Below, one piece after another: positions 51,137 to 59,868 of a DNA stretch of 64,000 nt (positions are counted from its first letter, which is position 1; each line of letters begins with the position of its first letter). A program made the position numbers and the translations under genes. The notes under the pieces were generated by a model. It did no database searches. It saw only the letters and a list, made by a program, of their open reading frames with translations, and was not told where the DNA came from. The stretch lies in assembly GCA_050313995.1 (NCBI GenBank), contig JBNPMM010000002.1. One strand, 5' to 3'. The DNA is from JAUMWX01 sp023394215 (GTDB taxonomy: Bacteria > Bacillota > Clostridia > Tissierellales > Peptoniphilaceae).

Positions 51137-52296
51137 TATGCTCTCTCCTCTCTCATCCCCAATACCTTAAAGTGCATAAGGTTTATTATTACCATTAGCC
51201 CCAAAATCAACAAATAGAAAGGCAAAAATTTATCTATGCCTTCTCCTCTCAAAATATTAAAGAAGGGGTCCACAAGAACCTTTTTTAAAGGATTTGATGC
51301 CAGCCAGGCAAATACCGGATTATCGCTAATCTTATCAAGCGGCAAAACTCCTGAAAATATTAAGTAAACAAATGTTATCGAAGATGATACCAAAGCCGCT
51401 TTGCTTTCATTTAAAAATATGGATATAAAAGACGCCAAAGATACTACAAAAAGCGTAAAAACAAGCAGTATAGCAAGGTATAAGATTATATTTCCGCCAA
51501 ATGTCGAAGCGTCTATAAGCTTCCAACAAACTATATACAAGGCAAGCAAAACCATGTAAAATAAACTGTCAGTAAAAAGACTGTATAAAATCTTTTGGTA
51601 ATGCTTGAAAGGTAAAATACTTAACCTCTTTCCCAAGCCTTTAAACTCGGGCTTTGCACCGACTTGTATAACTGTAGAAAAAATCATAAGCAAAACATAA
51701 CCAATACTTACTATTGAAAAATATTGCCTGCCGTTTACCGATCTTGAGCCGTCAACCAAATTGGACCTAAATGCCACATCCGCCTCAACCTTCACAAGAT
51801 TTTCCAAAATTCCCGAAAGCTCTGATTTAGATAGCTTTTTATCCCCTGCAAGTTTTTCTATAATTTTCCCTTCCTGTAATTTTATATTTATTTCTTCAAG
51901 CATAAGCTTTAAATAACTTCTCTGACTTAAAGAAGACTTAGCCTTACCCTCAAGTTTTATTTTATCCTGCCCTTCTTTATCAAGCAGGGACCTACCATAA
52001 TTTTCATCAACATATATACTGTAATCGGCTTCTTTCTTATCGGTTTTAACTATTATATTTGATGCCGCAAGGCTCTCGAAGTACTTGTCCAAAAGCCTTC
52101 CGACCTGACTCTGGTCCTTGTTTTCTATATTTACTCTTATCTTGGGAGCTTTAGACTCTACGGAAAATGCCGCTCCGCTTGTAATAGACAAGAATACGGA
52201 TAATATAATAGGAAGCGCCAAATAAGAAAATATCAACTTGTGTGACTGCTTCATATATATGCTTAAATTAGTTTTCAAATAATTTAAAAATTTCAT
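51136..52296 (-). CDS. ABC-2 type transporter permease (first)
   Basis: 386-aa permease with an N-terminal helix (about 22-45), a long lysine-rich extracytoplasmic domain and five to six C-terminal helices. It overlaps the next permease by one base and follows the ATPase by 8 bases. A heterodimeric pair of this kind typically extrudes amphipathic antibiotics or lipids. Confidence 0.85.
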   Translation of the reverse strand: MKFLNYLKTNLSIYMKQSHKLIFSYLALPIILSVFLSITSGAAFSVESKAPKIRVNIENKDQSQVGRLLDKYFESLAASNIIVKTDKKEADYSIYVDENYGRSLLDKEGQDKIKLEGKAKSSLSQRSYLKLMLEEINIKLQEGKIIEKLAGDKKLSKSELSGILENLVKVEADVAFRSNLVDGSRSVNGRQYFSIVSIGYVLLMIFSTVIQVGAKPEFKGLGKRLSILPFKHYQKILYSLFTDSLFYMVLLALYIVCWKLIDASTFGGNIILYLAILLVFTLFVVSLASFISIFLNESKAALVSSSITFVYLIFSGVLPLDKISDNPVFAWLASNPLKKVLVDPFFNILRGEGIDKFLPFYLLILGLMVIINLMHFKVLGMREERA

Positions 52297-52304
52297 AATA
52301 TCAC

Positions 52305-53243
52305 CTAATCTCTCAAATTCTTTCCTGTAAGCTGCAAGAAAGTTTCTTCCAAAGACAACTCCTCTACTGATAGAGATTTTATGACCGCATCGGTATCTTC
52401 TACAGACTTTATCAGCTTCATCATGGAAAATTCTTTTGAATTTACAGTAAGCTTAAGTTTATTAAAGTCTGTCTCTACATTGCTTATGGAATTGTTGCTC
52501 TCTAAAAGTAATTTTTCAAAACCTTTTGGCACAAAATCAACTTCAAGCAGGATATTACCGGATTGTCTTGCCAAATTTTTAACTTCTTCCTTGCTTCCGT
52601 AAGCAACCTCTCTGCCCAAGTCCAAAACATAAAGCCTGTCGCACAAAGCTTCTATTTCTTCCATATAATGGGAAATATATAAAATAGTTGTTCCCCTCTC
52701 ATTTAAACCCTTTAAAAAATCAAAGATGTATTTTCTTGATTGAGGGTCGACCCCTACTGTAGGCTCATCCAATATCAGAAACTCCGGATCATGCAAAAGG
52801 GCTGCAGCTATATTTAATCTTCTCTTCATACCTCCGGAATAGGTCTTTACCTTTTTTTTAGCACTTTCAGTAAGACCTGTAACCTCTAAAAGCTCTTCAA
52901 TCTTTGCCTTCAATTTCTTGCCGCTAAGACCGTACATACCCCCGAAATATTCAAGATTGGAGTAGGCATTCAAATCCTCTAAAAGAGCTATATCCTGCGG
53001 CACCAAACCAAGCTTTTCTCTTATCTTCAAAACATTATTCTTTATGGACATACCGTCAAGAAAAACCTCTCCTTCGTCAGCCTTTATAAGTCCGGTAATT
53101 ATATCTATAAGAGTAGTCTTCCCTGCGCCGTTGGGTCCTATAAGCCCAAATCTCTCCCCTTTATTAATCTGCATAGAAACATTTGACAAGACATTTTTGC
53201 CGTCATAACTTTTATATATATTTTTAACTTCCAAATAAGCCAT
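52305..53243 (-). CDS. ABC transporter ATPase of antibiotic-export type
   Basis: 312-aa ATPase with Walker A GPNGAGKTT, signature YSGGMKRRL and Walker B FLILDEPTVGVDPQ. The SGGMKRR form and C-terminal extension are those of the DrrA/LnrL drug-export subfamily. It is the first gene after the response regulator, separated by a terminator and a region with a 20-base palindrome that is probably the regulator's target. Confidence 0.92.
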   Translation of the reverse strand: MAYLEVKNIYKSYDGKNVLSNVSMQINKGERFGLIGPNGAGKTTLIDIITGLIKADEGEVFLDGMSIKNNVLKIREKLGLVPQDIALLEDLNAYSNLEYFGGMYGLSGKKLKAKIEELLEVTGLTESAKKKVKTYSGGMKRRLNIAAALLHDPEFLILDEPTVGVDPQSRKYIFDFLKGLNERGTTILYISHYMEEIEALCDRLYVLDLGREVAYGSKEEVKNLARQSGNILLEVDFVPKGFEKLLLESNNSISNVETDFNKLKLTVNSKEFSMMKLIKSVEDTDAVIKSLSVEELSLEETFLQLTGKNLRD

Positions 53244-53276
53244 TTCTTTATCCCCCTGTTATTTATTACAAAATAA

Positions 53277-53343
53277 GTATACAGAATCTTTTAGCGGACA
53301 GCTATTGCCATAGGTAATTATTTAAAGTGACTTTTGTCACTTT
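53277..53343 (-). promoter_or_regulatory. ABC-exporter promoter with palindromic response-regulator site
   Basis: AAAGTGAC-TTTT-GTCACTTT (53324-53343) is a perfect 8-bp inverted repeat. A -10 TATACT lies at 53282-53277 on the minus strand with no good -35. The palindrome would be centred near -60, the usual place for an activator. The NarL-type regulator encoded just upstream is the obvious candidate. Confidence 0.6.
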
Positions 53344-53439
53344 CTCTCCCAGTCTCCATTTCATTCATGAAAAACTAAAAAAGCTTAATTCCATCAACTT
53401 TCAAACAATAGCTTTCCATAAATCTTTTAAAATAAACAA

Positions 53440-53462
53440 GGCAGGTAAACTGTTCACCTGCC
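53440..53462 (-). terminator. Terminator of the two-component system genes
   Basis: GGCAGGT (53440-53446) pairs perfectly with ACCTGCC (53456-53462), followed on the minus strand by TTGTTTATTTT. It begins six bases after the regulator stop. Confidence 0.85.
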
Positions 53463-53468
53463 AAAATA

Positions 53469-54110
53469 TTAGTTATTCAATCCATTTTCTATGGCAAAAA
53501 TTGCCAACTGGGTCCTATCTCTGAGATCAAGCTTTAAGAGAATTTGACTTATAGAATTTTTTATAGTTCCTTCAGATAAAAACATAATTTCAGCTATCTC
53601 TCTGTTATTTCTGCCCTTGGAAACATTTTTTATAATCTCACGTTCCTTATCATTAAGATCAAGATCGGGTAGCTTAGCCTTGCCTAAAGAAGTCCGATTT
53701 ACCAGCTTCGAAGAAACTTCCCTATCCATTACTATTTTCCCGGATAAAACAAGCTTTATACCCTCATAGATTTCCCTATAATCACTGTCCTTAAGAAGAT
53801 ATCCCGATGCCCCAAGTTTCATGGCCTCAAGTATATACTCGGTATCCTGGAAAGTAGTGACTATAAGTATATAGGTATCCGGAAAACTTTCCTTTATAAG
53901 CTTTGTTCCCTCTATACCTCCGGAAACCGGCATCCTTATATCCATCAAAACAATATCGGGTCTATGAGTTCTTACAAGTTCATAAGCCTCCTTACCGTTT
54001 GAAGCAAGCCCTACTACCTCTATATCATCAAGACTCTCCAACATTATCTTGAGTCCCGACCTTATAAGTTGCTCATCATCAGCTATAATCAACCTGATTT
54101 TATCCTTCAT
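53469..54110 (-). CDS. NarL/FixJ-family response regulator
   Basis: 213-aa regulator. The receiver domain has the acidic pair ADDEQ, the phosphoacceptor aspartate in IVLMDIRMP and the lysine in LLKDSDY. The LuxR-type helix-turn-helix is at about 150-205 (LNDKEREIIKNV and NREIAEIMFLSEGTIKNSIS). ATG 54110 with GAGGGG upstream is chosen over a longer frame from 54125. Its first 11 bases overlap the kinase gene. Its likely target is the palindrome at 53324. Confidence 0.92.
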   Translation of the reverse strand: MKDKIRLIIADDEQLIRSGLKIMLESLDDIEVVGLASNGKEAYELVRTHRPDIVLMDIRMPVSGGIEGTKLIKESFPDTYILIVTTFQDTEYILEAMKLGASGYLLKDSDYREIYEGIKLVLSGKIVMDREVSSKLVNRTSLGKAKLPDLDLNDKEREIIKNVSKGRNNREIAEIMFLSEGTIKNSISQILLKLDLRDRTQLAIFAIENGLNN

Positions 54111-55251
54111 ATTGCCCCTCCTCAACTCTTTTTAAAACAAGTCTGATCATAAAACCTCGACCGGGGCTTGACTCCATACCGAATATTCCATGAAGCTCTT
54201 CAACCCTCTCCCTTATTCCTCTTATTCCCTGGCGAGGGTTAATGGATTCCACTCCCTGTCCATTGTCTTTCATAGTCAAAATAAGTTCATTTTCAGTAAA
54301 AATCAAACTTATATTTACCAGGCTTGCCTTTGCATATTTTCTGGTATTTGAGAGAAATTCCTGACAAGCCCTGTATATTAGAAGCTCCTGATCCTCGCTC
54401 AGCTTCCACGCCTGCCTGTTGGTTCTGAAATTTATATCAAGCCCCTGTTTAATCCTTGAAACATTAAACAACTCCTCAAGTGACAATAAAAGATTTCCCG
54501 AACTTAACCCGTCAGGCCTCATATCATGAATCAACTTTCTTATATCCTTCAAACCCTTACCGGCAAAATCCTTGAGGTTACTTGCCATTTTGGAAACTTC
54601 TTCATTATTTTTCTCACTTAACTTTGCAATTGCTCCAAGCTGAACTATTATGGTGGTAAGACTGTGACCTACCGAGTCATGTAAATCTCTTGAAATCCTG
54701 TTTCTTTCCTTCAAAACATAAATATCCTTTATTGTGTTCATACTCTCTTCAATCTTGTCATACCTGAGCGTTTTGGAAACAAGCTCCTTTTCCATTGCCC
54801 TGTTAAGCTTAAAAATCCTTTCAAAATCTCTTATTATAAAATAAAGACTTATTATCAAAACAAAAAAAACACTGAGTACAGGCAAAAGTTTAAAAGCCTT
54901 AAAAACAAATATCTCATAAAGTCCAAAAATAAGAAAAACAAAAACAAAGCTTAAATAAACTCCAGGTTTCATATCCATAAAACTTATATTTACAAGTATA
55001 TAAGTGAAAACACTCAAACTGAAATCCTTAAAGTAATTTGTAAAAATTACAAAAAAGACCAAGTCAAAAAATGTGCTCAAATAAAAAGTTATTTTTTTCT
55101 CTATAAAATTACTCCTTATCTGACTGTTTATTATAATCATAAGGAGCAGACCGAAGCCTATCCAATCCCCCGAAAAATTATTAAATATTATATAGTCCAA
55201 CAAGAGTAATATGCCCATTATCGCCTGGACAAGCACCATATATTTTTTCAT
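54100..55251 (-). CDS. DesK/NarL-type sensor histidine kinase
   Basis: 383-aa kinase. About five membrane segments (1-145) lack a large external domain. A coiled region precedes the HisKA_3 domain, with the phosphoacceptor histidine in RDLHDSVGHSL (about 200-210), and a HATPase domain follows (MKDNGQG, GIRGIRERVE). Such short-loop sensors often detect membrane perturbation or lipid-like antibiotics. It is paired with the NarL regulator and an ABC-2 exporter, the order of the linearmycin-resistance locus of Bacillus. Confidence 0.9.
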   Translation of the reverse strand: MKKYMVLVQAIMGILLLLDYIIFNNFSGDWIGFGLLLMIIINSQIRSNFIEKKITFYLSTFFDLVFFVIFTNYFKDFSLSVFTYILVNISFMDMKPGVYLSFVFVFLIFGLYEIFVFKAFKLLPVLSVFFVLIISLYFIIRDFERIFKLNRAMEKELVSKTLRYDKIEESMNTIKDIYVLKERNRISRDLHDSVGHSLTTIIVQLGAIAKLSEKNNEEVSKMASNLKDFAGKGLKDIRKLIHDMRPDGLSSGNLLLSLEELFNVSRIKQGLDINFRTNRQAWKLSEDQELLIYRACQEFLSNTRKYAKASLVNISLIFTENELILTMKDNGQGVESINPRQGIRGIRERVEELHGIFGMESSPGRGFMIRLVLKRVEEGQYEG

Positions 55252-55316
55252 AAAATCTCCTAAATATGTTTAATTATAGCAGATATTTTTTTGATTATTA
55301 AGCTTTAACAGAATAT

Positions 55317-55348
55317 AAAAAGCAAGCGGTTTTAAACCACTTGCTTTT
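55317..55348 (-). terminator. Terminator after the hydroxyacid dehydrogenase gene
   Basis: AAAAGCAAG / CTTGCTTTT with an inner GGTTTTAAACC. It ends just before the stop of the 55.4-kb gene on the minus strand and is U-rich after the stem. Confidence 0.85.
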
Positions 55349-55352
55349 CAAT

Positions 55353-56291
55353 CTATTTAAGTACAACATTAATATTTTCTTGTCCTTTATATTTTCTTAC
55401 AATCTCATCTACAGACTCCTTCCCCATCCTAATAAGCGAATCTATTGTATTGGCTCCATTGTGAGGGCTTGCAATAAAATTCTTGCACCTTAATAATGGA
55501 CTATCTTTCGATAATGGTTCTTGTTCAAAAGCATCAACGGCAGCTCCATAAATTTTACCGCTTTCTAATACTTTATAAAGTTCTTCTTCATTAATTATTC
55601 CACCCCTGGAAGTATTTATAATAACGGCATTTTTTTTGACTAAATCTAATTCTTTTTTAGATATCATATTTCTTGTTTCATCCGTTAAAGGAACTGAAAT
55701 ATTTATAATATCGGAATCTATAAGTATATCCTCTATCATATTTATCTTAAAATATCCTTCTTTTTCACAAACTTTCTCATCCAAATATGGATCGAAAACT
55801 AAGACCTTCATTTCAAATGCTTTTGAAAAAATTTTAGCGATTTTGCTTCCTATATGACCAAAACCAATCATCCCCAAATTTTTCCCTAAAAGTTCAAAGC
55901 CAGTTAAACTCTTAGGTGCAACTTCGCCTACTCCATTCATTAACTTTAAATGAGATTCAACAATTCTTCTGCTCACAGCTAAGGCTAAAGCGACTGCTAA
56001 TTCTGCAACCGAACTCGAATTTGCTAAAGGGGTGTTAGTAACCGTTATCCCTTTTTCTCTTGCATATTCTTTATCTATATTATCTGTGCCCACCCCATGT
56101 TTAGCTATAATTTTTAGATTAGGCATCTTATCAATTAACTCTTTAGTCACTTTGTGAATTCTAACTATTATGGCTTCCGCTTTTTTATAGTCTTCCTCGC
56201 AGTACTCGTTCCAGGCAACTACATTTTTAAGATTATCTTTAGCATAATCCAAAGCCTCGTCAGCTATAGGATCAAAAATTATTGTATACAT
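55353..56291 (-). CDS. D-2-hydroxyacid dehydrogenase (phosphoglycerate-dehydrogenase-like)
   Basis: About 312-aa NAD-dependent dehydrogenase. The nucleotide loop is GFGHIGSKIA with the discriminating aspartate in VFDPY. Catalytic residues lie in NTSRGGIINEEEL (Arg), VDAFEQEP (Glu) and SPHNGANT (His). There is no ACT domain, so it is not a classical regulated SerA. ATG 56291 (AGGAGG upstream) is preferred. It is last of a three-gene unit with a GltS-like carrier and an aldolase, so it may reduce or oxidise a 2-oxo/2-hydroxy acid from that pathway. Confidence 0.85.
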   Translation of the reverse strand: MYTIIFDPIADEALDYAKDNLKNVVAWNEYCEEDYKKAEAIIVRIHKVTKELIDKMPNLKIIAKHGVGTDNIDKEYAREKGITVTNTPLANSSSVAELAVALALAVSRRIVESHLKLMNGVGEVAPKSLTGFELLGKNLGMIGFGHIGSKIAKIFSKAFEMKVLVFDPYLDEKVCEKEGYFKINMIEDILIDSDIINISVPLTDETRNMISKKELDLVKKNAVIINTSRGGIINEEELYKVLESGKIYGAAVDAFEQEPLSKDSPLLRCKNFIASPHNGANTIDSLIRMGKESVDEIVRKYKGQENINVVLK

Positions 56292-56301
56292 ACATAACCT
56301 C

Positions 56302-57498
56302 CTACATACCACTTAGAAACTTAATGAATAAGGTAATAATTACAGGGTTTAATACACTCAAGGCTATGGAAACAACCGGCGGCAAAATTGTCATTGAAAC
56401 TTGCGAAGGTCCATTGTCATCTATAACTGATTGCATATTTGCAACTGCATTTGGTGTTGACCCAATTCCTACACCGCACATTCCCGCTGCCATAACTGCA
56501 CCATCATAATCTCCCCCAAGAACAGGAAAAATAATGAATATTGCGAAAAGCACCATAAACAAAGCCTGCATAATTAAAAGAACGATTAGTGGCAGGGCAA
56601 GGTCTAATAACAACCAAATTTCTAATGCCATTACTGTTAGAGTCAAAAATATATTCAAAGAAACATTTCCTATATTATCTAAAAATTTGCTTTCAGTATG
56701 GACTCCTAACAATTCAAAAATATTAGTTATAATGGCTGCTACAAACAATCCCCCAACATAACTTGGCCAAGAAAAACCGGTTAAACTATTCAGAAAATTC
56801 ACAACAAAAGTTCCTAATCCCATTGCAAGTAAAATTAAAAGTGTACTATTTAATAAATTATTTGCCAAAGTAGAACTCCCCTTTTTCTCGTCTTCCAAAC
56901 ATATATTAACTTCTGAATTTTTCTTATACTTAAGATTAAATTTACTTATTAAAATTTTCGCTGTTGGTCCGCCTATTAAACTTCCTATTACAAGCCCAGC
57001 CGTTGCCGCTGCAACTGCAGCTACTGTTGCCCCCTGAACTCCTAAATTTTGAATCGTGGGTCCAAAAGCTGCTGAATTACCTGGTCCTCCCGCCATAGAC
57101 ATTGAACCTACTGTAATACCCAACAAGGAAGAAATTCCCGTGATAGGTGCTATAAGAGCTGCAATAATATTTTGAGCAAAAGCAACAAACAAAATCAAAA
57201 CTCCAAGCTTTAGCCCTATAATTCCACTCTTTTTCAAGCTCCTTATACTGAATGTAAAACCTGTAGCTGTAAAAAACATTTGAAGAAGCATAGATGTAAG
57301 CGTGTTATCTAAACTAACTTCGAATAAATTAGTCCTGTTTCCAATGAACATAATAACTGCAAATAATAGACCTCCTATAACAGGTGCCGGTATAAAATAT
57401 TTTTGAAAAAACTTTATTTTTCCTTTTATAAAACTACCAATTAACGAAACTACCGCTGCCAAAGCAAGAGTTTGTAATAAATTCAATTCCAATAGCAT
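56302..57498 (-). CDS. GltS-like sodium:glutamate (organic anion) symporter
   Basis: 398-aa membrane carrier with about 10-12 hydrophobic segments. It has the two GltS hallmark loops: GSMSMAGGPGNSAAFGPTIQ (about 131-150) in the first half and GMCGVGIGSTPNAVANMQSV (about 346-365) in the second. GltS takes up glutamate with Na+. In this operon, beside a DRE-TIM aldolase and a hydroxyacid dehydrogenase, a substituted glutamate or other dicarboxylate is a reasonable alternative. Confidence 0.82.
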   Translation of the reverse strand: MLLELNLLQTLALAAVVSLIGSFIKGKIKFFQKYFIPAPVIGGLLFAVIMFIGNRTNLFEVSLDNTLTSMLLQMFFTATGFTFSIRSLKKSGIIGLKLGVLILFVAFAQNIIAALIAPITGISSLLGITVGSMSMAGGPGNSAAFGPTIQNLGVQGATVAAVAAATAGLVIGSLIGGPTAKILISKFNLKYKKNSEVNICLEDEKKGSSTLANNLLNSTLLILLAMGLGTFVVNFLNSLTGFSWPSYVGGLFVAAIITNIFELLGVHTESKFLDNIGNVSLNIFLTLTVMALEIWLLLDLALPLIVLLIMQALFMVLFAIFIIFPVLGGDYDGAVMAAGMCGVGIGSTPNAVANMQSVIDDNGPSQVSMTILPPVVSIALSVLNPVIITLFIKFLSGM

Positions 57499-57506
57499 AT
57501 TTCCTC

Positions 57507-58496
57507 CTATAAGCTCTTAGCTACTTGATTTATCAATTCTCTTGATGGTTTTTTTCTATCTATTTTTGAAACTGCAATTATCAAATCATATAAATTAACT
57601 TTATTTATTTCTGCAACTTCCTTATACAAACATAGAAAATTCGAATGGCATCCTGAAAATCCTAAGATAATATCCTCTACATCTACAAATCTACCATATG
57701 AATGCTTCTTCATTTCTCCAATAAACTCATGCTCCAAATATTGAATTAACTTATCAAAGTTGTAATGATTTTTCCCAAGCCTTTCCAATATTGCAATTAA
57801 TAACTCCGTAGATATGTTCCCTGCACTTCTTGCCATTCCCAACAAACCACCATCAATAGAATCAGCTCCGGCAACTATGGCCGAAAATGCATTTCCACTT
57901 GCTAAACCAAGATTATTATGACCATGAAATCCTACTACACATGAAACTTTTTCTTTCAAAGCTTTAACATATTCTTCTACTTGATTAGGGAACATATATC
58001 CAGCAGAATCCATTATTACCAAGTGATCAGCTCCGGCTTTTTCAAGTTCCAAAGCTTCATTTGCAAGTTCAATAGGCATTAAAACATAAGCTTTCATCAT
58101 CGCGACCTTACATTCCAAACCTGCATTTTTAACGTATTTAATCGCATCTATAGCATCTTTGGAATCTCCTGCATTTATACCTACTCTTAAGAACTTTAGT
58201 CCGGCATCTTTTACCTTTTTACAAATTTGAGGATTGCAATTTTCCCATCCCACAAACATACCTAAATTAACATCATTAACATAAGGTTTCACTATTTCTA
58301 AATATTCATCGTCAGATAAAGGTGCCGCATTTGACTTATCGTTTTTTGTACAATTAATCCCGGCACAATGTCCATATTCTATATCTTCAATACCTACTGA
58401 AATAAGAGCCCTAATAACAGACAAGGTTATATCTTTGTCAAATCCTTTCCCCACAACATTTCCGCCATCTCTTAAAGTACAATCAAAAATCTTCAT
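57507..58496 (-). CDS. HMGL-like / 4-hydroxy-2-oxovalerate-aldolase-family protein
   Basis: 329-aa DRE-TIM metallolyase. CTLRDGGN (6-13) has the metal aspartate and catalytic arginine, and GFHGHNNLGLA holds the metal-binding His-x-His. No C-terminal dehydrogenase-partner tail is obvious. The family splits 4-hydroxy-2-oxoacids to pyruvate and an aldehyde, or makes the reverse bond with acetyl-CoA. No acylating aldehyde dehydrogenase lies next to it, so it is not a normal MhpE-MhpF pair. It is the first gene of the unit and divergent from a LysR regulator. Confidence 0.78.
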   Translation of the reverse strand: MKIFDCTLRDGGNVVGKGFDKDITLSVIRALISVGIEDIEYGHCAGINCTKNDKSNAAPLSDDEYLEIVKPYVNDVNLGMFVGWENCNPQICKKVKDAGLKFLRVGINAGDSKDAIDAIKYVKNAGLECKVAMMKAYVLMPIELANEALELEKAGADHLVIMDSAGYMFPNQVEEYVKALKEKVSCVVGFHGHNNLGLASGNAFSAIVAGADSIDGGLLGMARSAGNISTELLIAILERLGKNHYNFDKLIQYLEHEFIGEMKKHSYGRFVDVEDIILGFSGCHSNFLCLYKEVAEINKVNLYDLIIAVSKIDRKKPSRELINQVAKSL

Positions 58497-58580
58497 ACTG
58501 TCTCCCATCAAAATTAATTATTATGCCAAGTACCTGTCTAACAAATTTGTTAATTCTATAATATCAGTTGAAGGTTTTTT

Positions 58581-58595
58581 ATGAAAACGATATAT
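58581..58595. promoter_or_regulatory. cre-like box near the aldolase promoter
   Basis: ATGAAAACGATATAT matches 13 of 15 positions of the CcpA consensus. It sits about 85 bases upstream of the aldolase start. The same TGAAAACGAT core occurs before cstA and before leucine dehydrogenase. Confidence 0.4.
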
Positions 58596-58601
58596 TTTAC
58601 T

Positions 58602-58649
58602 ATTAAATATCAAAAATTTTAATATTTAATCTCTAATGAATGCTATAAT
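58602..58649. promoter_or_regulatory. LysR-type operator palindrome overlapping the regulator's own promoter
   Basis: ATTAAATAT-N11-ATATTTAAT (58602-58630), a 29-base near-perfect palindrome with the T-N11-A form of LysR boxes. It ends 13 bases before an extended -10, TGCTATAAT (58641-58649), of the rightward lysR gene. Binding would repress lysR and could activate the leftward aldolase operon. Confidence 0.6.
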
Positions 58650-58680
58650 ATTAAAATACATTAAATAAAGGAGTTTTTTC

Positions 58681-59565
58681 ATGCATACATCTTGGATTCA
58701 AACATTCTTAGCCCTCGTAAAAACAAAAAATATAACAGATGCCGCAGCACAACTTTTTCTTTCTCAATCAACCGTGAGTTCAAGACTTCAACAGTTGGAA
58801 GATTATCTTGGGATAAAACTATTCCTTAGACATAAAGGCCAACAACAAATGTCACTTACAAATGAAGGCGCTAATTTTGTCAGTCTTGCCTTATCTTTTA
58901 TAGAGCTTGATGATACCATGAAAAAGATAAAATTTAACGAATATAGTTTTCCTATTAACTTGGCTGCTACAAATAGCGTAGTGGATACCTTTCTTGGTGA
59001 TTTCATACTATACTTAAACAGCAAAAGTAAGTATAAATACTACATGACTACTGTGACGGAACACTCCCATAAGATATATGAGGATATTTTTGAAAACAGA
59101 GTTGATTTTGGATTAGTTACTAAATATTTAGATTATCCTAACCTTAACGTTGAAAAAGTTTTGGATTTACCCTTATATATAATTCAAGCTTCGACGGAAA
59201 CAAAACCAATTAAAAATCTTTTAAACGATTTAAAATTTAGTGATTATATATCCATACCTTGGAGCGATGAAGCCAGAATTTGGATTGAAAATAAATTTAA
59301 ATCTGAAAAATTTCCTTACATAAATACCGATTCGGTAATGCACACATTTAAACTATTAAAAGATAATAGATGGCTTTTATCTCCTCCAACATACTTTCCA
59401 CTAATTCCTAAAAATATTAACTACACATACTCAAGACAAAATGGTTACCCAAATTATCAAATTTACCTTGTATCGAATTCAAAAAAAGTGGAAAATAACA
59501 ATCTTCATAAATATTATTATAGTATGCTCAAATCATTCATTAAAGATTTTGCATCAAAATATTAA
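58681..59565 (+). CDS. LysR-family transcriptional regulator
   Basis: 294-aa regulator with an N-terminal winged helix (about 1-62: NITDAAAQLFLSQSTVSSRL, then QQLEDYLGIKLFLRH) and a type 2 periplasmic-binding-like effector domain. It diverges from the aldolase-GltS-dehydrogenase genes with 184 bases between, so it is very probably their activator. The effector is probably the imported acid or its product. AAAGGAG before ATG 58681. Confidence 0.92.
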   Translation: MHTSWIQTFLALVKTKNITDAAAQLFLSQSTVSSRLQQLEDYLGIKLFLRHKGQQQMSLTNEGANFVSLALSFIELDDTMKKIKFNEYSFPINLAATNSVVDTFLGDFILYLNSKSKYKYYMTTVTEHSHKIYEDIFENRVDFGLVTKYLDYPNLNVEKVLDLPLYIIQASTETKPIKNLLNDLKFSDYISIPWSDEARIWIENKFKSEKFPYINTDSVMHTFKLLKDNRWLLSPPTYFPLIPKNINYTYSRQNGYPNYQIYLVSNSKKVENNNLHKYYYSMLKSFIKDFASKY

Positions 59566-59868
59566 TACAAAACAAACGTTAATATATGACAAAACATTTA
59601 TTAACATTTGTTAATATTTTCAGATAAAATCTATATTTTATCTATTTATATTTTATTTATTTTTCATAATAAAAATAAGTGTACCTCAGAAAAGTTTATA
59701 TTTTTTTCTTAAAATTTCCCAACCGATAAATTATCCGTCAAAAGGTTAAGGGATAAAAATTAAATTTGAGATTAGGGCAAATTTTTTCGCCTCCATTCCT
59801 ATGATATTTTTCAGTTTTATTTTATGAAAACGATGGTAATATTAAAATAGGAAAACTAAGGAGGTCTT
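59566..59868. other. AT-rich spacer with an inverted repeat and a cre-like box
   Basis: 303 bases without a gene. ATTAACA-TT-TGTTAAT (59600-59615) is a perfect inverted repeat shortly after lysR. ATGAAAACGATGGTA (59824-59838) matches 12 of 15 cre positions and lies near the expected leucine dehydrogenase promoter. I found no clear -35/-10 pair. Confidence 0.4.
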
